A DNA stretch of 64,000 bases. Origin: Diphasiastrum complanatum (taxonomy: Eukaryota; Streptophyta; Lycopodiopsida; Lycopodiales; Lycopodiaceae). The stretch lies in assembly GCA_029204225.1 (NCBI GenBank), contig CM055098.1, forward strand, positions 3,585,607 through 3,649,606. The letters run 5' to 3'. Positions 42,770 through 54,846 of the stretch are shown piece by piece. Within the stretch, counting starts at the first letter, position 1. Each line of letters begins with the position of its first letter. Below the pieces are notes generated by a model that worked only from the letters and a program-made list of their open reading frames with translations, was not told the origin of the DNA and made no database searches. The translations under genes and the position numbers were made by a program.

Positions 42770-44280
42770 GTTTGCTCAAGAACTATTCAAATCAGCGCAA
42801 ATTATGGCCGAAAGTTGGTGCATGTATAGTGCATTAAGATGTGGCTCTCAAAATGGAACATGAAGAGACACCATATCATCTTTTTCTCACTTCAAGATCA
42901 TAATTTTCTCATTTTAGTTTGACAATACTACCTCTCTTTGGTAGGAGTTTATGAAAGCAATGGTGAAGAAGCTCAAATTTACTCAAGGCTCCTCATTTCA
43001 TGCAAAAGGCTTTGATAGACATCCTAATTCAGTGGAGATTGTTTTGACAATGGGATGAAGAGAAGGCAATTAACATTTCTAGTTTTTGGATAATTTTGAG
43101 TAAGGTGCATACATTTGAAAGTTTGAATTTACCAAGCTTGAGAAGCTATAGAATTACTTTGTTGGGACGTCTAGACAATCTCTTATACATATTAACTATC
43201 TTACAAAAATAAGCTCATACGCACATGAAATTATCTTGACGTGATGGGAAGATGCATAATGAGAAAAGGAACGATAAAAGATCTATGACACAAGACACAT
43301 TATCATACAACTTTGTCTCAAACATCTACCTTGTTGAATTTTTTTTGGGATAGTAGATCCATTGACTGTCACTCCAAACAACCCATAAAATTCTTCTCTC
43401 ATCGACTTTCACTCCCCAAGCCTACTAAGGGAGCCGCTAGCAGTGGAGTGGGACACGATTCTTATATATGGTCCTCATAGCTACATAAATTTTTTGTTTC
43501 AATGATAAATGAGCCTTAATTTTCTTGATGCAGTTATTACAAGAAAAAGTATTGGACTTGTGGCAAGAAATTTTCATGTGTGAACCTCCTATTTCTAATG
43601 TAGATGATCTTAAGCATTCAAAATCAATCAAGGTAGCTTTAATTTTTGTATTCATTGATCTCCTTGTATTATAGTAGCTAGTAGCCCCTAGGTTTGGAAA
43701 CAATGGAATGATCAAGTCAAAGTTTTGCTTAACAATCAATTGTGGGGCAATGGTTATCTAATGAGAAATATATCACATTACTTTTCTCCATTGTGATAAA
43801 GTGGACAAAAGTATTCGTGCCTAATTAGCACCTAAAACCAACTAGACTATGCAAGAAAAATGTCATGTTATATATGCTCCAAAATTGTTCAAATTAGCCC
43901 AAATTGTGGCCTAAAGTTGGCCTAGGTAGAGTGCATCAACATGTGGCTCTCAAAATGGAAAATCAACATGCATCATATTTTCTCATTTCAATTCAACAAT
44001 AAGGCCTCTCTTTTTTAGGAGGCTATGAAAGCAATGGTGAAGCAACAATAACTTAGAAGCTCAAGTTTACTCAAGGCTCTTCATTTCATGCAAAAAGCTT
44101 TGAGTTAGGCATCCTAATTTAGTGGAGATTGTTTTGACAATGGGTGAAGAGAAGGTAATTAGCATTTCTAGTTTTTGGATAATGTTGCTTAAGTTACATA
44201 CATTTGAAAGTTTGAATTTACCAAGCTTGAGAAGCTATACGATTACTTTGTTGCGTACAACATGCTTTATTCTTACTAAG
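42770..44280. repeat. Diverged direct repeat pair
   Basis: About 42770-43190 and 43870-44280 share ordered words: GTTCAAATTAGCC-like, GTGGCTCTCAAAATGGAA, GAAGCTCAAATTTACTCAAGG, TCATTTCATGCAAAA, GTGGAGATTGTTTTGACAATGG and TTGAATTTACCAAGCTTGAG. No coding content recognised; possibly old LTRs or a duplicated MITE-like unit. Confidence 0.75.
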
Positions 44281-47104
44281 CATTGTATGAAATTGTGCTA
44301 AACATGTTCAACTAAATTTTAAAACTTTTTTATAGGAGCTACATGTTCTATGATAGAGCCATGAAGTACCATTCTTCTCCTCACTACATAGCCAATCTTT
44401 GAAAAAATTTTGTCATCTCTTTGTAGTAGCTTGAAACCTTCTAGCCTCACCTTTGAAATGATTATATTTGGTGACATGACTACTTGTTTTTATTGAAGAT
44501 GCTAGAATGTAGCATATATGTAGGTTTGGATGTATTTTATTAATGGCTTAATGCTCTTGGGACATAGAAGCACTCTTGTTTTATAGTTCCTACATACTAG
44601 ATAGGACAAGCTTCTTACAAAATTTGTGAAGCTTGAGATATCTACTCTCTAATCTCTTACACTAACACGTTAAAGAGTTCTTTTGAAATTAGTTAGTCTA
44701 TTCAGGTCAATCTTGGTTTATTGATGTCAATGAATGAAAGACTCACATCTAAGATTAATGCTTTTTTTATGTGCTTTTAGGTAGCCAAACCAGAAAATAA
44801 ACCAAAGAGGCAAGAAGAAGGAACAAGGAACATAGGGAGACAAAATAGACATCCAAGAGTTGATGGACCAATAGTAAACCAGAAATAGGATTCTAGATGA
44901 AATACATATTGTTCTGTATTTTTTATATAGACGTCTATCACATAAAAAACAATAAACTTCAAAACAACTTCTCTTCAATCCCCCATGTCTACTCTACCCT
45001 TTTCATGCGACACATAAATTATGTTCACATCCCCTCCCTCCTCGAGTCCTTAACTTTTTTACATCTTGAATTGAGCTAAGTTTGTTGCCATGCCATCAAA
45101 ACCACAGGGGTACCTTGCTAATCCAAATATAGCAAAGTCAAAGATAATACAACATATGGTGGCAATCTATCCTATGATTAGATCCTATAAATAAATCTCC
45201 ATGAACCGATGATACTTGAGATATCATTGCTAACAATTCCTCTTCACTCATACATCAAGCTCAAGGCTTCCCGTTAACATTTTCTTTTTCATAATGCACT
45301 TAATTTTGTATATGAGTACTTATTTGAGAATATTATTATAAGATAGATCATAGGTGGTGTGGAGACAAACCTGTGCTTAGGTTTACATGCATTATGTGAA
45401 CATTGTGAGATTTGATAGGTGTGCATGAGGAGTCATTATTTTGTTTGCGTACCATATAGTAACAAGATAGAGAATCACGTATTGGGTCAGCCATCTCGTG
45501 TATGGACTACTTTAGTACATAAGTTACTAAAGAATATGTTCATTACTACGATATTGGCGTCATGAAAGGGACAATGTCGATGGACAACAATAGGCAAGCT
45601 ACAAACAACTTGTGAATCTAATAGCAGCAAGGACGTGGAACTTATGGCGGTGTGACGTCGTTAAAGTGTTGATACACTACAATACAATACAAGGCGGAAT
45701 AAAAAAACAGAAGTCTTCCCATGTGGTTGAAGATACACCGACAAATTACCATTCCATATTGACATTGGTCTAGAAAAAAAGGACTAAAGTGTAAGCTGTC
45801 CAGGACTAGCAACTTTGATACGTCAACGTGAACGGAATGTCATTTCAAGAGACGGCTTCGCTTTCTATTAAATAAAGAAGTCTATTTACAAACAATCCCA
45901 GAGCATCCAACATTTGTCCAAAATAGTATAAACCTTGTACTAAAAAAGGTAGTGCCAACCTTTTGATACAAAAAAGGACCCCGTGTCACAAAAGTGGCGA
46001 CCAAAACGCAAATGACGAGTCACAAAGTGTTACAAAAGTGGTGACAAAAACCATATGACGAGTCACGAACTATAACAAACGTGGTCCAACATAAAATGTA
46101 GATTTTTCATGGGAAAATGAAATGCTTCATAAGTCGCTGTATATATATATGTATATATATATTTATATATATGGGTGAGATTATGCGTTTAGTTTATACA
46201 TCGTTGAGCTGGCTTATCATGTAGAGAGCAAATCACCCTGTGGATGATATAAGCCTACAATCAAATGAGGGCCAAAAGATTGGAGGACACCGCCAAAAGG
46301 TGTTGACCTGCTTGAAATACAAAGTAGAATGTACTAATTGCCAAAATGTAACACTTTATTGATGTCGGAAATTGTAACTTTACGAACTAGTCAAACACCG
46401 CCTTCTATATAAGAATGAAGAGACATACAGGAGATGGAGCCGTTACTCTCCCAAAAAACATTTCACAACTTTCCTTACTCGAAGCATCACATGCATGTAC
46501 AGCAAAGACCTACAGCTGGTTCGGAAACTGGACACGTTCTCGTACATACGGCTAATTCGTGAACGTAAAATTATATTTTCTCTCAAAGAACAAACACTGT
46601 ATATTTTGGGGATGTCGGTGAATGCTATGTACGATGATTGATCTATCTACCAGTGACTGTGCCACCAACAACTTGCAGCCACTCCACAGGTAGTGCGGTC
46701 TGCTGGGCTTGGTCGGTTGAACGTTCTAGAGATATTTCCTTTTTATTTTTGGAAATTCTGGTGTGGGTGGGTGGGGATGTGTGTGGTGATGTGTGTGGTG
46801 GCTTTTTTGGTATGCAAGGTTCTAAGTTCTAACATTGGTGAACCCAGGTTAGTTGTGAACTAGCAATGCAATTTTGTCCCGCTAGCATAGGGCGCGGAAA
46901 CTCAAAAGCAGAAAGGATGAGTAACGAATCTAATTAACATGCCATTGGAAGCGCAGAGTGCAACAAAAATTAGGATGATTAATGAATTTGATTGACATGC
47001 CATTCCAAGCGCAGCTTATAACAAAAACGTGGTAAAGCCAAAAAAAGAGCAACATGAATTGAAGCTACTAAATATTTACAAGCAAATGTTTTTTTGAAGT
47101 TTTG
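44281..47104. other. AT-rich DNA without a recognised gene
   Basis: No supported ORF. 46138-46170 is a (TA)n-rich palindromic stretch. 46755-46800 holds GTGGGT and GATGTGTGTG short repeats. Confidence 0.5.
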
Positions 47105-47536
47105 TCATATGCAGGATCGTCGTTTTAGGTACCAATATTTGCGCGAGCTTGAAGGATGACCAGGCAAGTTGTTGCAAAGTTTCATGTTCTGAGATTTGTA
47201 CATTTTGATATAAAAGTTCTCTAATCTATTTGCAATTGAACGATCTTCGACAAATTCTAGTATGTCAACATGAAAGGCATAAAAAAAACTAGAATGTGTC
47301 TTGGACAAAAGCATTTTCTTGGGTGGTTTGCGAGCGTGTTCGTGCACACGCCTATTTAAGTCGGTAGTTTGTCCGATGTAAATCAACTTGCCGACATGTG
47401 ATGCTATTTTGTATAGTGTGATGTGCTTGTTCGTGGCCTTTTTAAAGGTGGAGGCGAGGCGTCCTGCAAGAAAGATGCCTCTTTCATTATGAAGTTTTTC
47501 ATGGTGGAACAAGATTTGTGTGAAATTGAAGAACAT
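47105..47536 (-). pseudogene. GIY-YIG nuclease domain, downstream of the Helitron
   Basis: Minus-strand frame whose part from about 47420 down reads LYKIASHVGKLIYIGQTTDL, NRRVHEHARK, LEFVEDRSIANRLENFYIKM. The YKI...IYIGQT spacing, following Arg and the Glu in RLENFYI fit the GIY-YIG endonuclease fold. A proline/basic stretch in another frame (SPPPLKRPRTSTS, 47404-47613) meets it near 47415, so a frameshift or a missed splice joins them. It lies about 1.1 kb downstream of the Helitron helicase on the same strand. GIY-YIG domains are best known in plants' PLEs and in organellar or DNA-repair nucleases; membership in the Helitron is inference. Confidence 0.7.
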
Positions 47537-47699
47537 AGATTATAGTTTTGCATGCATACCTCGATGCTGGAAGATGGTGGTTGAGTTGTTTGTTGCGAAA
47601 TTTGGAGATCCATGGGCTGCTATTTGTCAGTATGCAATGAATATTTAGATGTGCAATAAGTTGCACGCATAACGCAACGTAATTTAGAGTTGTTGCAAA

Positions 47700-48420
47700 T
47701 TGCAAACCTGTGAATTAGTCGCTGCAACGGTTGGTGTGTCAAAGATCTCTCTCTCGAGGACTTTCAACACAGTATCAATGGAGATTGGGCCATCAGTGAG
47801 GCGCACTCCTGTTTATGAGATGTGCCCAAGCTGTCTGCCAAGATCATTTTGAATAGCAGTTAATTCTGCACGAGTCATTCCTCCAATCAGAAATTGTGAT
47901 ATTATATCCAAAGTACAAATTCCGGATTGCATAATATCCCTTGTCACAGTGGGCCTCGAAGTGCTGAATAGCAGCTCGATTTGTTTGTATCGAGCTTGGA
48001 ATTTAAATCACAAACAGCTTGTAAAAATGCTTTAGAAATCCTGAAAACAGAATATGGAAATATTTTCATAACAAACACCATAAAATAATGTGCACAAAAA
48101 GAAAAGAAATACAAGTTTGTACCTTCTATAGGATCTCCATGATATTGATGCACATAAGCTTCTCTAGCATGCTTTTGTGATGTAATAAAGGTGCTCATTG
48201 TGTAGCTGCTATGGAAGCCATTTTTGTATTTGCTCGGTTCAATCCCACATGCATTCAAGAGAAACATCTGTCGTGTGGAGGGATAAATACGTACCTCATC
48301 CAGTTGCTCGAAGGTCACAAGTTGTGATGTTCTTGTTTCCTCTTTCAGTTTCCGAAATAGCTATCAAAGAATTTTCATGTGTTGTCATGTCGATGACCTG
48401 TTTTCAAACAAAAGGGGAAA
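47700..48420 (-). pseudogene. Unrecognised exons between helicase and GIY-YIG domain
   Basis: Minus-strand pieces with splice-like borders. 48318-48410 reads TSQLVTFEQLDE then a GTACGT donor; 48150-48270 reads MFLLNACGIEPSKYKNGFHS, SYTMSTFITSQKHAREAYVH then a GTACAA donor; 47712-47990 reads ELLFSTSRPTVTRDIMQSGI, CTLDIISQFLIGGMTRAELT, then a TAA, then LTDGPISIDTVLKVLERE. I do not recognise the family. Strand and position suggest a C-terminal extension of the Helitron protein or a captured gene. Confidence 0.45.
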
Positions 48421-48539
48421 ATGGCAAAACATGTGCTTTATGTATGGAACACGGAAAATAAATACTAAAAACAAATTTAAGAAAGGGCACGCACCTGGTT
48501 CAATCTCATGAAAGGCATGACATCGAAGTTGTATTGGTA

Positions 48540-49187
48540 AATGAAAATTACATTGGTGAAATGGTTTCTTGGCTTACAATATGTGGCACTGGATCAAAAT
48601 CGTCAGGAGTCAATTTACGTGTGATGAATATGTGTTCTCGTTTGGTGACTCAGGACAACATCACATACATTAGGCCTGGACTGAATGTTTTTTGAATATC
48701 AAGTATGGCGGTGCCATGGATTGTTGCGCCTTGTGATTTATGGGCTGTGATAGCATATGCCAATGTCAATCGGAAGGTACATTTATAGTAGGTTTTTCAA
48801 TCATATCTAATTTTGTGCACTGTGGATGGAGTGATTTTTATTTTTTTATTGGTTGCATCGAGTTTTATCGTAATAGAGTCTATTTACTTGTCATTTTTAG
48901 ACCAAATGAAGTCTTCGATTGTTCTCGTTGCTCCATAATGGCACAACGCCATTTTGTATGTCCAAATTTGAAAGAATCATTATCTTTGCATTCTTGGCAA
49001 TTTCTTCTAGTTGGTGGAATATATGATCTTCAAGCCATGATTTCAAGTCCATGTTGTCTGCTGCATTTGTTTTCATGGGCACTTTCGTAATGTCATTTTC
49101 TTGAAAGATTTTTTGCAATGCATATTTGTTATATTTTCTTACATTTTCTTTGTGTGTACATATGATAGTGACATCAGAGTTGATCAT
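48540..49187 (-). pseudogene. Helitron PIF1-like helicase, C-terminal motifs
   Basis: 48897-49187 contains TIICTHKENVRKYN and AKIMILSNLDIQNGVV (motif IV region). 48600-48770 reads LAYAITAHKSQGATIHGTAI then SPGLMYVMLS-stop-VTKREHI. The stop (48652-48650) replaces the Arg of the LSR motif VI, a CGA to TGA change. The end, MPFMRLNQ, meets a GTGCGT donor near 48496, suggesting the gene continued by splicing. Confidence 0.8.
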
Positions 49188-49241
49188 TTGGAAGAGTTGG
49201 TCTTCTGGAACAATTTGTGTGTTTAACGTATTGTCAATCTC

Positions 49242-50015
49242 TTAGACATTCATCTGACACCTTATTCGAAATCTTATCGTGTTAAAAAATGATAGGTACA
49301 AGGTGTCAGATGAATGTCTAATGGAGTGACTCAAATGCAATTGAGTAGCCATTTTCCAATATACAGATGTCGAAATGTGACATATTGAGCATAGACTTTC
49401 TGTTCGATGTCTGCATATTGCTGGCAATTGTGCATGATCACCGACTAATAATAGAATATAATTTTTAAAAAGTGCATTGCATGGGGTGGATTTTATTTGA
49501 TTTATTTGATGCACAACAAGCCGTAATGTCTGTGCGGTCATCATGGACATCTCATCGATAATGATATATTCAGCAGCAAGTATTGTTCTAAAACGTATGT
49601 CAGTTGGCATTAAATTTCGTACGTACAAGCCATTGACAAGGATGGAAAACATGTTGTGCATTGTTGTTGCACGTTTGCTAAGTCTTGATGCAGCGGCACC
49701 AGTAGTAGCACAAAGCAACACGGGTCTGTTCAATTTGTCAAGGGAGTACGCTAGATACTTTATGAAATGTATTTTTCCACTTCCAGGTGTACCCGAAAGC
49801 ACAAAAATACCTGAAGTTTCTGATAACAAAAGTGAGTAGATATTTTCTTGTTCCATTGTCAACGAGGTATTTTCAAAAGATTCAAATTCGTGTACAATAC
49901 CCAATGCATCCTTGGTATCTTTCGCCAAAGATGTCACATTGTCATCTACTTGTTCAGATACAACTTGAAATAGAGAGTCACATGAAAATGATTTGTGTTG
50001 CAATAGAATGTTCAT
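49242..50015 (-). pseudogene. Helitron PIF1-like helicase, N-terminal motifs
   Basis: 257-codon frame with Walker A SGTPGSGKI (Thr or Ser expected after Lys, Ile here, an ACA to ATA change), motif Ia LLCATTGAAASRL, Walker B YIIIDEMSMM and motif III LLVGDHAQLPAI. Unwinds donor DNA in the family. Inactive as it stands from the Walker A change alone. Confidence 0.88.
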
Positions 50016-50318
50016 GATCTATTGTCGCTGCTCATCTTGCAGCATCTGTTTATTTGTATAATCCTGAACATAGCATTCAATATCTTTCTCGCTTTGAATT
50101 ATTTCACGCAATATGCATTCCGTGTAATAAGATCCATCGTTGTTGACGGAGCTCAAAAGCTCTCTTTCTTTTCGGAATTCGCATTTTTCCAACAATATTT
50201 AAAAAAAAAATCCTTCACTTTGATATGCTGAATGGTAATTTGTGAATCTGACTTTTGTATAGATAGTATCCTAGCTAATCAATATATAGTTCTTTTTGAA
50301 GAGATCTTTTCTTTTTGG

Positions 50319-51515
50319 TCACAACGAATTGATGCCAATAGTTACAAAAAGTAATGTTTTCGAGGACTTCAGGCCTGTATGTGTAGATATCAATTTGTGA
50401 CGCATTTCTGGTGGTGAACTATCAATGTATTGGATTGCTTCACTTCTCTTGATGATAGGGACTTGCAAACACATGAAACTAATTTCTGGTAATGATATCG
50501 GTTTTGTCAAGACATAACTAGATATCAATTTCAACACGTTTTCATCTGAATGATTCAATCCTATTCTTTTGGCATCTGCAGCATTCAGGTTCAATGATCC
50601 TATAGGTTCTGATTTCATTGCGTATTTTAAAACATAGTATGACCAACCCGTGTTTGTGATTCGTTGTAGATTCATGTGTGCTTGCCATAACAAAAGCACT
50701 GTCGGGTGATAGGGGACCACATTCCGATCTTCGTACCTCGGCCGAAAATATTTCCATTGTTCAGTTTTGGTGTCCAACTCAGTACAAGATACACGTGGGT
50801 CAAATGGAAATCCATATTTACAAGTCTTTGCAATTCTGGGACTACTTTTTATTGCACAAGAGGATCGGCAATGGTGTATCTGTTTTCGCACAACAAGCTC
50901 GTATAGTTGTTTCCGAGCTGGGTTCAATGGAATCTCAAATTTTTTGTTGTTTGATTCGTATTTGGCAGGAATAAATGCACTGATTTCATTTTCGATTCTT
51001 GTAACATCTTTTTTTTTCACCCATAACATGATGTGCGCATGCACAAAACCCCTATTTTGGAATTCATAGCGTAACATATAATGTTTGACATGGCCTAGAA
51101 TTGCCTTTTTGGAAAGAATGAATGTTTTCATGAACATGTCTAGTTTCTTAACGAAAAGCATTGAACATTCAACTGGGCAATTTCTCCAATCAAAATTCTT
51201 GTTGTATTTTCTCACAAGCTCTCCTATTTTTGCAATCTCCACCCATCGCAGCTCAGTGGTTTCATCGCTTGTCAATGTTAGAAAGAAATCTGGCAAGCCC
51301 CAATATCTCACCATTGCTAGCAAGTCCTTGAAATTCCGTCTATGCCATGATGGTGTTCCAGGGATCTCACGTGGCAAAGTGAATTTCAAAACGTTTTTGA
51401 AAATCTCTTCCTTATTTGCATGTGGATGTTTTGTTGCAAAATCAATTATGTGTTTTTGCAACACAATAGATGGCAGTATTGTTGTGATCAAAATCGGTTG
51501 TCTTATTTGATACAT
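50319..51515 (-). pseudogene. Helitron Rep (HUH endonuclease) domain
   Basis: 398-codon open frame. Contains PGTPSWHRRNFKDLLAMVRY, WGLPDFFLTLTSDE, FQNRGFVHAHIMLWV with the metal-binding HAH (51033-51041), CKYGFPFDP, and YYVLKYAMK carrying the nicking tyrosine region (relatives have YxxKYxxK). Rep nicks and ligates single-stranded donor DNA in rolling-circle transposition. The longest intact stretch of the element. Confidence 0.9.
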
Positions 51516-52150
51516 GACAAGTAAATATGGTGGAAATAACGTAAATGGCTCATTTTTATGTAATCTATATAACGTATTTTGCCATCATAATACCCCTGCC
51601 CAAATGGAAACAAGAATGGAAAGATTGCATTTTCTAGAGTGATAAATAATTTTTCTCCAAGCAGGAATGGCAAGCCAGATATGTTAGTTTTGAATATTGA
51701 TGTCTCGTTTCTTCCATGTGTCAAATCCCTTATTTGTAAATTTGAATATGTATATATGTCATTTTTTTTAATGTCATGTGCTTTGCTACAAGGCGTTATG
51801 TCTTTTAGCAATATGTACACTCGTTCAAATGGATCACTTTGCATGTTTTGAAATCTATCCATTTCTGTGGCCAACATTTTTTCAACTGATGCTAGAGATA
51901 TGAATGGCAAGCTCTGACTCTGAGAGGCATATTCATATAAACTCAAAAATGTTTGCAAGATTGGATTATACAAAACATTCTGTTCTAAAACATTTCGTAT
52001 CTCGATTGTATCATGATTCCTATTGTATCTACTCAAATTGCAAGCAATAAGATTGTCAAATAGTGATCTTTTTTCAATACGCCCTGTCACAAACGAGTTA
52101 ATGCAGCGCATGACATCTACTGAAACATCTATGATCGACAACAATTGCAA
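51503..52150 (-). pseudogene. Helitron N-terminal (Helitron_like_N) region
   Basis: 215-codon frame ending LENAIFPFLFPFGQGYYDGK, IRYIDYIKMSHLRY, the conserved lead-in to Rep. It overlaps the Rep frame by 13 nt in a different frame, so one indel separates them. Confidence 0.85.
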
Positions 52151-52203
52151 GTTCGATACATGTATTTTTAGAATGGTTTGTATATATGTAGGAGAGAAAA
52201 AGA

Positions 52204-52584
52204 CTATGTATTTGATACGATCTGGATAAAAGCCTTACATAAAGGACATGTATGCCAACTCGTTTGGTTGTCATTTGCATATGTATACTCCCACATAAAT
52301 GTGTTGGCTATTGCATATGGTGGGATAGCTCGACCCATATTCTTAGCTTTCATGTCTTTCTTTTGGTTGAAAAACGTGACATTTCCACATATTGAACAAC
52401 ACTTCATTAAGCCAAGGATTTCATCACAAATATTTTTTCATAGATTTTGAAATCTAGTGATGTCGAACCACCCATCAGAGTAAGGAGCAAATGCTGTTTT
52501 CTTTTTTTCCATGAATTTTTCTTTGGTCGCTTTGCGTCTTTCATTCAATGTGCGGCTTGATCGTAAATGTGATGGTTTTTGCAT
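52204..52584 (-). pseudogene. Helitron protein N-terminus with Cys motifs
   Basis: ATG at 52584 gives MQKPSHLRSSRTLNERRKAT, a TGA near 52442, then CCSICGNVTFF and WHTCPLCKAF, two CxxC pairs that look like a zinc-binding site. A frame change near 52204-52220 separates it from the next segment. Confidence 0.7.
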
Positions 52585-53379
52585 TGTCTATAATAGATTT
52601 ATAATGGGAGATGCAAAGGTGAATCAAAGAATTGGGACCAATTTTTAAATTTTTGTAGATATCAATTTGCAAGCTGCTATCTTCTGCTTTTTGCCAAAGT
52701 ATGATATGCTAAATTTTGCTAAATGCTATCTTGAATTATCGTGCAAATGACAATAACATGAAACATCTACCATGTGTTAGTGAATGTCCAAATAAATATA
52801 AAAAAGTAGCAAGCCTATGTACAACGAAAACAAGATTGTTTACGAGCTACTAAATTGGACAATCATTGACTGCAAAACAACAACTATTCCATGCATTATC
52901 ATCAATTTAATTAAACATGTTGCACAGCATTTCATTTTTCAACACTACTAGTATTTGTTAGAAAATGTTAGAAGCTAGGTGCTGTTTTTCTAATCAATTA
53001 CGATCTAGCCTAACAAGAGGTCGGTTTTTCTGTTCGCGATTATAATTCAGGAGATTCATATGTATCTCAAATCTATGAAGCTAATTTACTTCTAAAGTCG
53101 AGGTCTTGTGATGACTTGTTGTCAAAAGAGAGGGATTTCAGAACTCTATCACTTGTATTGTTCTATCGACAATTCAAGTAGGGCCAGGATTTTTTTTACG
53201 CATTTGAATGACCTTTTCATCTCAAATGACATTGTTCATAATGTAACATTGGATCGAATTTGCAGACATTGACGTTCTATGATTGTCATTTCTGAAGAGA
53301 ATGAAGTAATCCCTTTTACACTTGCAATCTGTAACGAATAATAATAGTTCAAATTTCAATTCGGAAGCAATTTTAGAAA
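52585..53379. other. AT-rich DNA between Helitron and plastid-derived block
   Basis: No gene seen. The Helitron 5' end should lie here. The right part (from about 53000) may already be plastid intron, but I cannot place the border. Confidence 0.4.
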
Positions 53380-54195
53380 TGGAATCCTAAATGGATATAA
53401 AGGTATAGTTTTTTATAAAGGGATCCGAGTCAGTGCCAGCAACGAATTGTAAAGGTTCAGATAGATTCAAAATTGGTCTTATCAGTTCAATTCGTCGCAG
53501 GAGGTGAATCATTGAGGACTCTCTCCAAATGCCATTGGAGAGCCACATGACCTTAAAGTCTCATGTGTGGTTTTGGAATAGCGATGTTAACAGCAATGTC
53601 AACATGGACTATAATTATCTAGCAGCTTGAGTACAGTTGCTATAGTTGAAGCACAATCTAAATATGGTTTTTGGGGATGGAATTTGTCGCGTCAGTTCAT
53701 AGGTTTCATAGCTTTCTTAATTTCCTCCCTATCAGAATGTGAAAGATTGCCTTTCGACTTACTAGAAATAGAAGAGAAATTGGTTACGGGTTACCAAACC
53801 GAGTATTGGAATTGGTTGCGGGTTATCAGATTGAGTATTCACGTATTAAATTTGACTCAGTCTATGTTGTTTCTTAACAAAGCTTACTAAGTTCCTCATT
53901 AGCTGTAACGATTTTTTATTTGGACGAATGAAATATTTCCGTCTCATTCGTACTAAATTTTGACTAGTTGGGATGGAACGTAATCAATGAAAGTAGTGGG
54001 TTTTACAGTATCACAATACAAATCATAATTACATTAGCAAAAGCTTATTTGGTTTTGTTTATTTCTATCGCAACGACAGGGACTTTACCCAGAGTAAGAA
54101 TGGATCAACTGGTAGATCTTGGTTGGAAATTCTTCTTGCCCGTTGCTTTGGGTAATCTATTACTAACAGCTTCTTTTGAACTTTTTCTACCATGA
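53380..54195 (+). pseudogene. ndhA: Nuclear copy of plastid ndhA (intron 3' end and exon 2)
   Basis: Plastid NADH dehydrogenase-like subunit A, a membrane subunit of the thylakoid NDH complex; here a non-functional nuclear insert. Exon 2 starts near 53627 ([40 protein letters not shown]). Upstream, 53540-53577 (GAGCCACATGACC ... GTGTGGTTTTGGA) looks like domain V of the group II intron found in land-plant ndhA. A 32-bp tandem duplication (53780-53807 and 53812-53839) breaks the frame after GYQTEY. The frame recovers at 53968-54195 ([20 protein letters not shown], ending FELFLP). Confidence 0.9.
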
Positions 54196-54291
54196 AATAT
54201 TCATTAAAATAAACTCTTTCAAATGTTCAAAATTGATTCAATTTGTAAGGTGAAAGACACAAACCAAATAATTCATTCCAGGATATTTAAT

Positions 54292-54846
54292 ATGTTTTTT
54301 ATGGTCAAGGGACTCCAAATCTATGGTCAACAAGCAATACAAGCTGCAAAATACATTGGTCAGAGTTTCATGGTGATCCTGAATCACATGGATCATTTAC
54401 CCATTACCATTCAATATCCTTACAAAAAATCAGCTCCATCAAAGCGATTCCATGGACGTATTCACTTCGAATTCGACAAATGTATTGCTTGTGAAGTATG
54501 TGTTTATGTATGTCCAATTAATTTATCTGTTGTTGATTAAGAATTCAAGAAAAACATAAGAAAGAAGCAATTAAAAAGTTACAGCATAATTTATTTTGGA
54601 TTTTGCATATTCTGTGGAAACTGCGTCGAGTTGTGCCCTATCAACTGTTTGTCAATGATCGAGGAATTCGAATTTCCAACTCATGATTGTAATGCATTGA
54701 ATCGTGACTAGACTGCTCTGGGACATTTGCCCACATCATTGATTGAAGATCCTACAATTAGAGCTATTTTAGGATTAACTCAATTACCTAAAGAAATTCT
54801 AGATGGACAGTCTGATTCGCAAAATGTCACCAATTTCTTGCATTAA
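54292..54846 (+). pseudogene. ndhI: Nuclear copy of plastid ndhI
   Basis: Follows ndhA at plastid spacing and order. ATG at 54292 gives [20 protein letters not shown], then [15 protein letters not shown] and [12 protein letters not shown], both 4Fe-4S cysteine motifs intact. Two in-frame stops: TAA at 54538 (Trp expected after VVD) and TAG at 54709 (Gln expected). The tail EDPTIRAILGLTQLPKEILD is longer than in most flowering plants, a mild hint of a non-angiosperm source. No function expected. Confidence 0.92.

Larger units (their letters stand above)
48540..52584 (-). mobile_element. Helitron (rolling-circle transposon), decayed
   Basis: Minus-strand coding region in the order N-terminal zinc-type region, Helitron_like_N, Rep (HUH), PIF1-like helicase, as in plant Helitron RepHel proteins. 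Broken by several stops and frame changes. The terminal TC and CTRR hairpin could not be placed, so the element's true ends are unknown and may include the downstream exons and GIY-YIG domain. Confidence 0.85.

Noticed and set aside
47105-47536. GIY-YIG as the endonuclease of the PLEs at 28-39 kb
   Set aside because: It is more than 7 kb from the nearest PLE, with the tandem CT units and AT-rich DNA between, and no RT adjoins it. It is closer to, and on the same strand as, the Helitron.
53627-54846. Functional ndhA and ndhI, meaning this is a plastid contig
   Set aside because: Frame-breaking duplication and two stops in ndhI, surrounded by nuclear transposons.
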